A stretch of DNA of 30,056 nt from Mesostigma viride (Eukaryota > Streptophyta > Mesostigmatophyceae > Mesostigmatales > Mesostigmataceae), in contig RPFO01000491.1 of the NCBI GenBank assembly GCA_009746045.1, forward strand, positions 2,501 through 32,556, read 5' to 3'. A model generated the notes under the pieces. That model did no database searches, had not been told where the DNA came from, and worked only from the letters and a program-made list of their open reading frames with translations. Both the position numbers and the translations under genes were made by a program. Every line of letters begins with the position of its first letter. Positions within the stretch are counted from its first letter, which is position 1. Below are positions 1-9,800 of this stretch, one piece after another.

Positions 1-603
1 CTCGTACGCAACGCTCGTGACCTGCACCCGCAGGCGAAAAAGAACGAACCACAATGATAGTATTGTTGTGAGTGACAATTGACGACATCACGCTACAAGG
101 AGCATGACGCAAAAGGGATTTAAAATCGGCATGAAAAACCTGGTGAAAAATAAGAGGGAGAGGGGGGGAGAGGGAGAGGGAGAGAGAGTCGTCGTTCAGG
201 AAGCCGTCATGACGCAAAATGGGATGAATACTCAACATGCCAGGTGAAAAAAAAAATAGAAAAACCACGTACGTAAAATCCCGCAACTCACTCTTGTTGG
301 AGCTGATGCTGCTGTCGTTGTTGTTGTTGTCAGGCCCGTTGTTCTTGATTTCCAAAGAAGAAAGCCGTGAAGCTGCTCGTACGCATTATGGGGGCTGCAC
401 CCGCAGGCGAAAAAGAACGTGGACCACAGTCGGTCACTGGACGTGCGGTGGCGGGCGTGGTGGGCGCATCCGGCGGTGCGCGCCTGCAAAACACCGCATC
501 AATTACCTGGGCGGGCTGGGTGCGCACCTTCCAAAGTCCCTGGTGTGTGTCAGTGCAGCGTCGACATGGCATGCGAGGATATGTGCGTACGTACGACGAA
601 TCA
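1..603. other. Left flank with short direct duplications, no supported gene
   Basis: A 25-bp stretch at 22-46 recurs exactly at 395-419. Both copies are preceded by CTCGTACGCA, at 1-10 and 376-385. A second, looser pair lies at about 103-153 and 208-258, both starting CATGACGCAAAA and both containing a GGTGAAAAA run. This suggests local duplication of a segment of about 105-375 bp, not an assigned element. A 123-codon ATG frame at 237-608 contains a leucine-rich stretch, but that stretch comes from a TGT/TGC-like microsatellite near 298-330. Nothing else in the frame resembles a protein I know, so I do not call it a gene. Confidence 0.5.
153..188. repeat. Homopurine (GAGAGG)n microsatellite
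   Basis: A 36-base uninterrupted purine run of GAG, GAGAGG and GGGGGGG blocks lies between the two copies of the CATGACGCAAAA duplication. Mirror-symmetric homopurine tracts can form triplex DNA, but no function can be read here. Confidence 0.85.
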
Positions 604-1188
604 TGTGAAACGACTGGTCCAACCTGAAAAATTTTAAATTTTTGCCGTGTCCAGTAACGGTCCTAGGTTGCACCCGCGGGACGTTCCGACAGCTGTACAG
701 AAAAGATCACAAAGATACGCCGCGCAACGACGCCTGTGCCCGGCAAATCATTTGTGAGCCCGGAACTGAACAGTCACTGCAAATGTCGAGTATTTATTGC
801 TCCATCCCCACAAAAAAGCGTTCCGGACCTGTTCGAAGCGAAGAGCACTGACAGGGATCGGACCCGAGCCAGATTTGTGTGCGGACCATGATGGCTGGCC
901 TCCCTCACTCCGCAACCTCACTCTGGACGCAGGTTCGAATCCTGTCAGTGCTATTCGCTTCGAACAGTTCCGGAACGCTTTTTTTGGGGGGTGGAGCAAT
1001 AGATTTTCGACGTCTGTAGTGACTGTTCAGTTCCCGACTCACATTTGCCGGGCACTGGCGTCATTCCGCGGCGTATCTTTCTGATCTATTCTGTACAGCT
1101 GCCGGAACGTCCCGCGGGTGCAACCTAGGACCGTTACTGGACACGGCAAAAATTCAAAATTTTTTTAGGTTGGACCAGTCGTTTCACA
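604..1188. mobile_element. 585-bp palindromic (MITE/foldback-like) element
   Basis: The left end TGTGAAACGAC at 604-614 is the reverse complement of the right end GTCGTTTCACA at 1178-1188. The inverted match continues inwards with small differences: TGGTCCAACCT, an A/T-rich block, CCGTGTCCAGTAACGG, GGTTGCACCCGCGGGACGTT, then the GTGCCCGGCAAAT block and CGTTCCGGA. Each arm is about 250-260 bp around a centre of about 70-80 bp. It has the size and shape of a miniature inverted-repeat element. I found no clear target-site duplication, so mobility is inferred from structure only. It codes for nothing credible; mirrored frames in the two arms are shadows of the palindrome. Confidence 0.75.
844..952. 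other. Back-to-back tRNA-3'-half-like sequences at the palindrome core
   Basis: On the plus strand GGTTCGAATCC at 932-942 matches the eukaryotic tRNA B-box/T-arm consensus. It sits in a 5-bp stem and is followed by CAGTGCT at 946-952. That heptamer is complementary to AGCACTG at 844-850, as in an acceptor stem. On the minus strand GGTCCGATCCC (864-854) gives a second B-box-like T-arm followed by the same CAGTGCT acceptor strand (850-844). A normal A-box and D-arm are not visible on either strand, so this is not a functional tRNA call. It reads best as an inverted duplication of a tRNA-derived (SINE-like) 3' half. The CTCTGGAC just before the plus-strand T-arm resembles half of an anticodon stem. 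Confidence 0.5.
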
Positions 1189-1787
1189 CCAAACGACTTT
1201 TTGCACCAATAGGAGTCGACACTGCGTGTTCAGACTCCCAAGTACTCGGGCACCCACACCTGCCGGGGAGTACATTGTAATGCTATTCACTAGAACAGTT
1301 CCGGATGTAGCGTTAGTGATGATGTTGTACAATATATTTCAATCACGTTTGTCAGAGTGTGCGTTTTTCCGACATGTAGGGCAGGTTGTACAACATTCTG
1401 TGCGCCAACCATGTGTACTACATGTATCGATTAGTATCACTACATGTATATTCCGTCATGATCGCAGGATTAGTAACTACTGGGCTACATGTTAGTGTAC
1501 CCTTACTAGGCTACTATGTAGAACCTTCAGAACCTGATTCTACCTTCCAAAATTCTAATTATGCGCCATGGATCAGTTTTGAAATGTAGAACGAGCCTAC
1601 GTGGAGGGCATGACATCAGTCCAGCTGGCACCGCCGCGCACCATGACCGAGGGAACACGCCGTCACGTGCATGTAATGCAATGTTTGGAGACGACGGGCA
1701 TGCATGCATGGTTAATTTTTGGCGGCGAATATTTTCCGCGCCAAAAAAATTCCGCGGTACCCTCCGTACCGTGAAAAGTGGGTGCAC
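1189..1787. other. Unassigned spacer
   Basis: No gene is supported. The stretch holds short repeats such as CTACATGTAT (twice near 1420-1450) and TTGTAC-based palindromes near 1324 and 1385. It also has a hairpin at 1716-1747 with stem TTTTTGGCG/CGCCAAAAA. Open frames here are short and overlap on both strands. Confidence 0.5.
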
Positions 1788-1931
1788 GGTGCGCGCACCC
1801 CTTGCGGAAGTGGCCATGGCGACTGCTTTTAGACGAAACGTGACAAATCTGGCTCGCGGAAAGCAGAAAAAATGCTCGATTCTTGGAGAAAATTAGTTAC
1901 TGATTCTAATTTATGGTGGGATAGTTGCGAT

Positions 1932-2330
1932 CTATAATGTCGCGGGCTCTTTTTCTTTACCATCGGCAGGGGGGTCCGGCCTGAATTTCTGTCGGGATGA
2001 ATAAAGTATAATTGATGCCTGCAGGTGTGATTGTCGATTGTTGCCAGTTTTGATGGTCCTAATGGAAGCTAGTTTAATGATGTTTCTAAAGCCGTAAAAA
2101 TTCCCGCTGCTATCTTTACCTTTCCCGTCATTTTGCGGTAAGATAACATTAGGCCTGCGCCATGCGCGCCCGACCTCTCCATGAAAGGGTGGCCTTTCTT
2201 GTGCGCCTGGGCACGAATAAATGCCCGTTATGGTACGTTCTTGTATTAAACGTCCTAAGATAGCGCTTTCCTGCTTTCTTACCTCGTTGAGCGTAAGCTT
2301 TTTGCCTTCTTTCCGGCCAGATGCAGCCAT
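1932..2330 (-). CDS. Doubtful 132-codon frame in the left outer arm
   Basis: An ATG-initiated frame reads outwards, rich in Lys, Arg and Asn, with no domain I recognise. It lies about 320 bases downstream of the TATA-like site on the same strand. The corresponding frame in the right arm is open over about the same length (about 25953-26420) and a 3-base indel keeps phase, which mildly favours coding. Against it, the right copy has CTG in place of this ATG. It also has one extra C in a C-run near its 3' end that changes the last residues. The sequence CAACGAG followed by GTAAGAAAG looks like a 5' splice site inside the frame in both arms, so this may instead be a spliced or non-coding transcript. 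Treat as unproven. Confidence 0.2.
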   Translation of the reverse strand: MAASGRKEGKKLTLNEVRKQESAILGRLIQERTITGIYSCPGAQERPPFHGEVGRAWRRPNVILPQNDGKGKDSSGNFYGFRNIIKLASIRTIKTGNNRQSHLQASIILYSSRQKFRPDPPADGKEKEPATL

Positions 2331-2585
2331 GAAGTTGCGGGTCCTGGCGCTGCATCGCTGGATTCCTGGATGTTTGCAGTTGTGTTCGAGGAAATTCACG
2401 CGGTCTTCCTAAGCAGCGGCATCATTTTCCCCAGACACTGACGAGCTGGCACCTGTCTCCTAAAGAGAGCGGCTCGTGCTTGTTAGAAAGGAGGCAGTGT
2501 GCATTTTGCGGGACACAATGCTTTGGTGGCACATGCGTCAGGTAGGCTGTTCCAATGGTCTCTTCACCTTTCCCACTGAGTAAAT

Positions 2586-2606
2586 GTTAGCATTTGTCAT
2601 GCTAAC
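2586..2606 (-). promoter_or_regulatory. Hairpin about 50 bases downstream of the left TATA site
   Basis: GTTAGCAT and ATGCTAAC form a perfect 8-bp stem with a 5-base loop. The same hairpin is conserved in the right arm at 25598-25618. If the TATA site is used, the hairpin would fall in the first part of the transcript. Its role is unknown. Confidence 0.5.
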
Positions 2607-2653
2607 CAGAGCAGCTAGCCACAGGTTGGCTGGATAAAAAGTCAGCTTATTTT

Positions 2654-2687
2654 CTCTTTATATACTGCGTGTGTGGTCCTCCACGTG
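2654..2687 (-). promoter_or_regulatory. Outward-facing TATA plus G-box (left arm)
   Basis: On the minus strand TATATAAAGAG occupies 2664-2654, with a CACGTG palindrome (G-box/E-box) at 2687-2682, about 18 bases upstream. The order G-box then TATA fits a polymerase II core promoter directed towards the outer end of the arm. The identical arrangement is in the right arm. This rests on motif recognition only. Confidence 0.45.
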
Positions 2688-2819
2688 TCCGGCTTGTTGG
2701 GCATTTTGGAAGAGGGTTTATAATGTGTTGTTGGGTGGAACAACTTGGTTGTTGGCACAAAATCACACATTATTAGCCTGAGATAGGCATGACATATGCT
2801 GCTCAGGCGTGTCGTCCTA

Positions 2820-2855
2820 CCAGCCTTGTTGTTAAGGGTAGACTCACAAGGCTGG
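2820..2855. repeat. 9-bp stem hairpin beside the left minisatellite
   Basis: CCAGCCTTG at 2820-2828 pairs with CAAGGCTGG at 2847-2855 around an 18-base loop. The mirror copy in the right arm is at 25349-25384. It lies just outside the minisatellite boundary in both arms. Confidence 0.6.
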
Positions 2856-2880
2856 CTGTGCCGATGGAGGGGTGGGGCGT

Positions 2881-3895
2881 GCTAGCCCCCCCCCACACCC
2901 ACGCATGCATGCTAGCCCACCCCCACACCCACGCATGCATGCTAGCCCCGGCCCCGGCCCCCCCACACCCACGCATGCATGCTAGCCCCCCCCACACCCA
3001 CGCATGCATGCTAGCCCACACTCACACCCACGCATGCATGCTAGCCCACCCCCACACCCACGCATGCATGCTAGCCCCCCCACACACCCACGCATGCATG
3101 CCAGCCCCCCCACACACCCACGCATGCATGACCGCCCCCCCCACACCCACGCATGCATGCTAGCCCACCCCCACACCCACGCATGCATGCTAGCCCCCCC
3201 ACACACCCACGCATGGATGCCAGCCCCCACACACACCCACGCATGCATGACAGCCCCCCCACACACCCACGCATGCATGCTAGCCCCCCACACACACCCA
3301 CGCATGCATGCCAGCCCCCATACACACCCACGCATGCATGCCAGCCCCCCCCACACTTACGCATGCATGCTAGCCCCCCACACACACCCACGCATGCATG
3401 CCAGCCCCCCCCACACCCACGCATGCATGCCAGCCCCCCCCACACTTACGCATGCATGCTAGCCCCCCACACACACCCACGCATGCATGCCAGCCCCCCC
3501 CACACCCACGCATGCAGGCTAGCCCCCCACACACACCCACGCATGCATGCCAGCCCCCATACACACCCACGCATGCATGCCAGCCCCCCCCACACTTACG
3601 CATGCATGCTAGCCCCCCACACACACCCACGCATGCATGCCAGCCCCCCCCCACACCCACGCATGCATGCCAGCCCCCCCCCACACTTACGCATGCATGC
3701 TAGCCCCCCACACACACCCACGCATGCATGCCAGCCCCCCCCCACACCCACGCATGCAGGCTAGCCCAACCCCACACCCACGCATGCATGCCAGCCCACC
3801 CCCACACCCACACGTGCATGCCAGCCCACCCCCACACCCACGCATGCATGCCAGCCCACCCCCACACCCACGCGTGCATGCCAGCCCACCCCTAG
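2881..3895. repeat. Left C-rich minisatellite, 28-30 bp unit
   Basis: About 35 units share ACGCATGCATGC, then TAGC or CAGC, then a run of 5-8 C, then CACACCC or CACACACACCC. Variants include CTTACGC in place of CCCACGC and GCAGGC in place of GCATGC. A single GGCCCCGGCC insertion sits near 2947-2960. The G-rich strand is the minus strand. Long frames rich in His, Ala, Cys, Met and Pro on one strand, or Trp, Gly and Cys on the other, arise because units lack stops. They should not be annotated as proteins. Confidence 0.95.
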
Positions 3896-4167
3896 CTTGA
3901 GCGTGCTTGTAAAGTTTTTGCATGGTTTATTAAAATGAGTGGAATATGTATTTATTGCATTAAATGTTAATTTTATTGATCATGAATGAAAATGGTCAAC
4001 ATTGCCGAAGTGCCCCTAAATTGCTCAATATTGTGTGCTCAAGAATTCAATGAGGATTGTCATCATGGAAACCCGCACAAATTCACGATTCCGGGCATGC
4101 ATGTGAAAGTATCAAGAACAATTTTCAATTAAGAATGGTATCTCATTGTTCCATGAATCAATATGAC
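3896..4167. repeat. Left AT-rich spacer
   Basis: This 272-base AT-rich segment separates the minisatellite from the satellite. Its reverse complement matches 24278-24550 essentially base for base over the parts I compared. It holds no open frame of note. Its near-equal length in both arms contrasts with the variable-length arrays on either side. Confidence 0.85.
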
Positions 4168-5213
4168 TCCATGTACGTAGACAAGCCATGATGACCCCAT
4201 GGGAGCCTAAATCCTCATCATTAAATACATAAATGCCACCCATGTACGTAGACGGGCCATGATGACACCAATGGAGCCTGAATCCTCATCATTAATTACA
4301 TAAATGCCAACCATGTACATAGACAAGCCATGATGACACCATGGGAGCCTGAATCCTCATCATTAAATACATAAATGCCAACCATGTACGTAGGCCAGCC
4401 ATGATGACACTATGGGAGCCTGAATCCTCATCATTAATTTCATACATGCCAACAACACGTAGACGGGCCATAATGACACCACGGGAGCCTGAATCCTCAT
4501 CATTTATTTTATGAGACATCCATGTACGTAGGCCAGCCATGATGACACCATGGGAGCCTGAATCCTCCACATTTTTTTTCTGAGACATCCATGTACGTAG
4601 GCCAGCCATGATGACACCATGGGAGCCTGAATCCTCATCATTAAATACATACATGCCATCCATGTACGTAGACAGGCCATGATGACACCATGGGAGCCTG
4701 AATCCTCATCATTAATTACATAAATGCCAACCATGTACGTAGACGGGCCATGATGACACCATGGGAGCCTGAATCCTCATCATTTTTTTTATGAGACATC
4801 CATGTACGTAGGCCAGCCATGATGACACCATGGGAGCCTGAATCCTCGTCATTTTTTTTTCTTTGACATCCATATACGTAGACGGGCCATGATGACACCA
4901 TGGGAGCCTGAATCCTCATCATTAATTACATACATGCCATCCATGTACGTAGACGGGCCATGATGACACCATGGGAGCCTGAATCCTCATCATTTACTAT
5001 TCCTTGACATCCATGTACGTAGGCCAGCCATGGAGACATTATGGGAGCCTGAATCCTCCTCGTTAATTACATAAATGCCAACCATGTACGTAGACAAGCC
5101 ATGATGACACCATGGGAGCCTGAATCCTCATCATTTACTATTCCTTGACATCCATGTACGTAGACGGGCCATGATGACACCATGGGAGCCTGAATCCTCA
5201 TCATTAATTACAT
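4168..5213 (-). repeat. Left inner satellite array, inverted, about 15 units
   Basis: Units of about 70 bp read on the minus strand as GATTCAGGCTCCCATGG, then TGTCATCATGG, then a CTACGTACATGG block and a variable linker. The outermost units (to about 4690) match those at the outer end of the right array, including one unit with ACAACACGTAG in place of the usual ATGTACGTAG. Further in, linker types no longer correspond, so the two arrays have evolved separately. Confidence 0.95.
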
Positions 5214-5242
5214 GGATGGCATTTATGTATTTAATGATGAGG
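5196..5242. repeat. Apex of the satellite inversion (hairpin junction)
   Basis: The 18 bases at 5196-5213 are the reverse complement of 5225-5242 with one mismatch, leaving a loop of only 11 bases (5214-5224). The complementarity continues outwards through whole neighbouring satellite units with a few mismatches. This is where unit orientation flips from minus to plus. Confidence 0.9.
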
Positions 5243-6781
5243 ATTCAGGCTCCCATGGTGTCTCCATGGCTGGCCTACGTACATGGATGTCAAGGAATAG
5301 TAAATGATGAGGATTCAGGCTCCCATGGTGTCATCATGGCCTGTCTACGTACATGGATGGCATGTATGTAATTAATGATGAGGATTCAGGCTCCCATGGT
5401 GTCATCATGGCTTGTCTACGTACATGGTTGGCATTTATGTAATTAATGAGGAGGATTCAGGCTCCCATGGTGTCATCATGGCTTGTCTACGTACATGGTT
5501 GGCATTTATGTAATTAATGATGAGGATTCAGGCTCCCATGGTGTCTCCATGGCTGGCCTACGTACATGGATGTCAAGGAATAGTAAATGAGGAGGATTCA
5601 GGCTCCCATGGTGTCATCATGGCCCGTGTACGTACATGGATGGCATGTATGTAATTAATGAGGAGGATTCAGGCTCCCATGGTGTCATCATGGCTGGCCT
5701 ACGTACATGGATGTCAAAGAAAAAGAAATGATGAGGATTCAGGCTCCCATGGTGTCATCATGGCTGGCCTACGTACATGGATGTCTCATAAAATAAATGA
5801 TGAGGATTCAGGCTCCCATGGTGTCATCATGGCTTGTCTACCTACATTGTTGGCATGTATGTAATTAATGATGAGGATTCAGGCTCCCATGGTGTCTCCA
5901 TGGCTGGCCTACGTACATGAATGGCATTTATGTAATTAATGATGAGGATTCAGGCTCCCATGGGGTCATCATGGCTTGTCTACGTACATGGTTGGCATTT
6001 ATGTAATTAACGAGGAGGATTCAGGCTCCCATGGTGTCTCCATGGCTGGCCTACGTACATGGATGTCAAGGAATAGTAAATGATGAGGATTCAGGCTCCC
6101 ATGGTGTCATCATGGCCCGTGTACGTACATGGATGGCATGTATGTAATTAATGATGAGGATTCAGGCTCCCATGGTGTCATCATGGCCCGTCTACGTACA
6201 TGGATGTCAAAGAAAAAAAAATGATGAGGATTCAGGCTCCCATGGTGTCATCATGGCTGGCCTACGTACATGGATGTTTCATAAAAAAAATGATGAGGAT
6301 TCAGGCTCCCATGGTGTCATCATGGCCCGTCTACGTACATGGTTGGCATTTATGTAATTAATGAAGAGGATTCAGGCTCCCATGGTGTCATCATGGCCCG
6401 TCTACGTACATGGATGTCAAGGAATAGTAAATGATGAGGATTCAGGCTCCCATGGGGTCATCATGGCTTGTCTACGTACATGGTTGGCATTTATGTAATT
6501 AACGAGGAGGATTCAGGCTCCATTGGTGTCATCATGGCTGGCCTACGTACATGGATGTCAAGGAATAGTAAATGATGAGGATTCAGGCTCCCATGGTGTC
6601 ATCATGGCTTGTCTACGTACATGGTTGGCATTTATGTAATTAATGAGGAGGATTCAGGCTCCCATGGTGTCTCCATGGCTGGCCTACGTACATGGATGGC
6701 ATTTATGTATTTAATGATGAGGATTCAGGCTCCCATGGTGTCATCATGGCTTGTCTACCTACATGGTTGGCATTTATGTAA

Positions 6782-6819
6782 CCTGAATCCTCTCATTAAG
6801 AAAATGAAGAGGATTCAGG
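6782..6819. repeat. Internal hairpin marking an inverted partial unit
   Basis: CCTGAATCCTCT pairs with AGAGGATTCAGG, with CATT/AATG extending the stem around a short A-rich loop. This is a fragment of the satellite core in reverse orientation joined head-on to a forward unit. Exact copies lie at 11418-11455, 15757-15794 and 20094-20131. The last three are spaced 4339 and 4337 bases, so the hairpin travels with the higher-order repeat; the 6782 copy is 4636 bases before the next. Confidence 0.85.
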
Positions 6820-9800
6820 CTCCATTGGTGTCATCATGGCTGGCCTACGTACATGGATGTCAAGGAATAGTAAATGATGAGGATTCAGGCTCCCATGGTG
6901 TCATCATGGCCCGTCTACGTACATGGATGTCAAGGAATAGTAAATGATGAGGATTCAGGCTCCCATGGGGTCATCATGGCTTGTCTACGTACATGGTTGG
7001 CATTTATGTAATTAACGAGGAGGATTCAGGCTCCATTGGTGTCATCATGGCTGGCCTACGTACATGGATGTCAAGGAATAGTAAATGATGAGGATTCAGG
7101 CTCCCATGGTGTCATCATGGCTTGTCTACGTACATGGTTGGCATTTATGTAATTAATGAGGAGGATTCAGGCTCCCATGGTGTCATCATGGCCCGTCTAC
7201 GTACATGGATGGCATTTATGTAATTAATGATGAGGATTCAGGCTCCCATGGGGTCATCATGGCTTGTCTACGTACATGGTTGGCATTTATGTAATTAATG
7301 AGGAGGATTCAGGCTCCCATGGTGTCTCCATGGCTGGCCTACGTACATGGATGTCAAGGAATAGTAAATGATGAGGATTCAGGCTCCCATGGTGTCATCA
7401 TGGCCTGTCTACGTACATGGATGGCATGTATGTAATTAATGATGAGGATTCAGGCTCCCATGGTGTCATCATGGCTTGTCTACGTACATGGATGGCATGT
7501 ATGTAATTAATGATGAGGATTCAGGCTCCATTGGTGTCATCATGGCTGGCCTACGTATGTACATGGATGTCAAAGAAAAAAAAAATGATGAGGATTCAGG
7601 CTCCCATGGTGTCATCATTGCCCGTGTATGTACATGGTTGGCATTTATGTAATTAATGATGAGGATTCAGGCTCCATTGGTGTCATCATTGCCCGTGTAT
7701 GTACATGGTTGGCATTTATGTATGTAATTAATGATGAGGATTCAGGCTCCATTGGTGTCATCATGGCTGGCCTACGTATGTACATGGATGTCAAAGAAAA
7801 AAAAATGATGAGGATTCAGGCTCCCATGGTGTCATCATGGCCCGTCTACGTACATGGATGTCAAGGAATAGTAAATGATGAGGATTCAGGCTCCCATGGT
7901 GTCAGATGTCATGGCCTGTCTACGTACATGGATGGCATGTATGTAATTAATGATGAGAATTCAGGCTCCATTGGTGTCATCATGGCTGGCCTACGTATGT
8001 ACATGGATGTCAAAGAAAAAAAAATGATGAGGATTCAGGCTCCCATGGTGTCATCATGGCCCGTCTACGTACATGGATGTCAAGGAATAGTAAATGATGA
8101 GGATTCAGGCTCCCATGGTGTCATCATGGCCTGTCTACGTACATGGATGGCATGTATGTATTTAATGATGAGGATTCAGGCTCCCATGGTGTCATCATGG
8201 CTGGCCTACGTACATGGATGTCTCAGAAAAAAAATGATGAGGATTCAGGCTCCCATGGTGTCATCATGGCTGGCCTACGTACATGGATGTCAAAGAAAAA
8301 AAAATGATGAGGATTCAGGCTCCCGTGGTGTCATTATGGCCCGTCTACGTGTTGTTGGCATGTATGAAATTAATGATGAGGATTCAGGCTCCCATAGTGT
8401 CATCATGGCTGGCCTACGTACATGGTTGGCATTTATGTAATTAATGATGAGGATTCAGGCTCCCATGGTGTCATCATTGCCCGTGTATGTACATGGTTGG
8501 CATTTATGTAATTAATGATGAGGATTCAGGCTCCATTGGTGTCATCATGGCCCGTCTACGTACATGGACCGTGGCATTTATGTATTTAATGATGAGGATT
8601 CAGGCTCCCATGGGGTCATTGATGATCATGGCATTTATGTATGTAATTAATGATGAGGATTCAGGCTCCATTGGTGTCATCATGGCTGGCCTACGTACAT
8701 GGATGTCAAGGAATAGTAAATGATGAGGATTCAGGCTCCCATGGTGTCATCATGGCCCGTCTACGTACATGGATGTCAAGGAATAGTAAATGATGAGGAT
8801 TCAGGCTCCCATGGGGTCATCATGGCTTGTCTACGTACATGGTTGGCATTTATGTAATTAACGAGGAGGATTCAGGCTCCATTGGTGTCATCATGGCTGG
8901 CCTACGTACATGGATGTCAAGGAATAGTAAATGATGAGGATTCAGGCTCCCATGGTGTCATCATGGCTTGTCTACGTACATGGTTGGCATTTATGTAATT
9001 AATGAGGAGGATTCAGGCTCCCATGGTGTCATCATGGCCCGTCTACGTACATGGATGGCATTTATGTAATTAATGATGAGGATTCAGGCTCCCATGGGGT
9101 CATCATGGCTTGTCTACGTACATGGTTGGCATTTATGTAATTAATGAGGAGGATTCAGGCTCCCATGGTGTCTCCATGGCTGGCCTACGTACATGGATGT
9201 CAAGGAATAGTAAATGATGAGGATTCAGGCTCCCATGGTGTCATCATGGCCTGTCTACGTACATGGATGGCATGTATGTAATTAATGATGAGGATTCAGG
9301 CTCCCATGGGGTCATCATGGCTTGTCTACGTACATGGATGGCATGTATGTAATTAATGATGAGGATTCAGGCTCCATTGGTGTCATCATGGCTGGCCTAC
9401 GTATGTACATGGATGTCAAAGAAAAAAAAAATGATGAGGATTCAGGCTCCCATGGTGTCATCATTGCCCGTGTATGTACATGGTTGCCATTTATGTAATT
9501 AATGATGAGGATTCAGGCTCCATTGGTGTCATCATTGCCCGTGTATGTACATGGTTGGCATTTATGTATGTAATTAATGATGAGGATTCAGGCTCCATTG
9601 GTGTCATCATGGCTGGCCTACGTATGTACATGGATGTCAAAGAAAAAAAAATGATGAGGATTCAGGCTCCCATGGTGTCATCATGGCCCGTCTACGTACA
9701 TGGATGTCAAGGAATAGTAAATGATGAGGATTCAGGCTCCCATGGTGTCAGATGTCATGGCCTGTCTACGTACATGGATGGCATTTATGTATGTAATTAA

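Larger units (their letters stand above)
1788..2880. repeat. Left outer arm (unique layer)
   Basis: Its reverse complement aligns with 25324-26535 almost throughout. Differences include single-base changes, small indels in A runs (near 1867), a 3-base in-frame indel near 2170, and a gap. Where the right copy has 125 extra bases (25828-25952), this copy has only 7 (about 2370-2376). An outward (minus-strand) promoter lies at its inner side. No gene is certain. Confidence 0.85.

Noticed and set aside
237-608. 123-codon ATG frame with a leucine-rich stretch resembling a signal peptide
   Set aside because: The leucines come from a T/G microsatellite. The remainder is low-complexity Arg/Gly and overlaps open frames on the other strand and in other phases.
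844-952. Functional tRNA gene
   Set aside because: Only the T-arm and acceptor-like ends are present. No A-box/D-arm or full anticodon arm can be folded on either strand.
3153-3764. Long His/Ala/Cys/Pro-repeat frame, and the Trp/Gly/Cys frame on the other strand, in the minisatellites
   Set aside because: The frames are open on both strands and in several phases because the unit lacks stops. Copy number differs between arms.
7628-8440. 270-codon frame in the satellite, repeated at 13817, 18154 and 22494
   Set aside because: It is made wholly of satellite units in shifting frames, depends on which linkers lack stops, and recurs only because the higher-order repeat does. There are no upstream signals and no non-repeat sequence.
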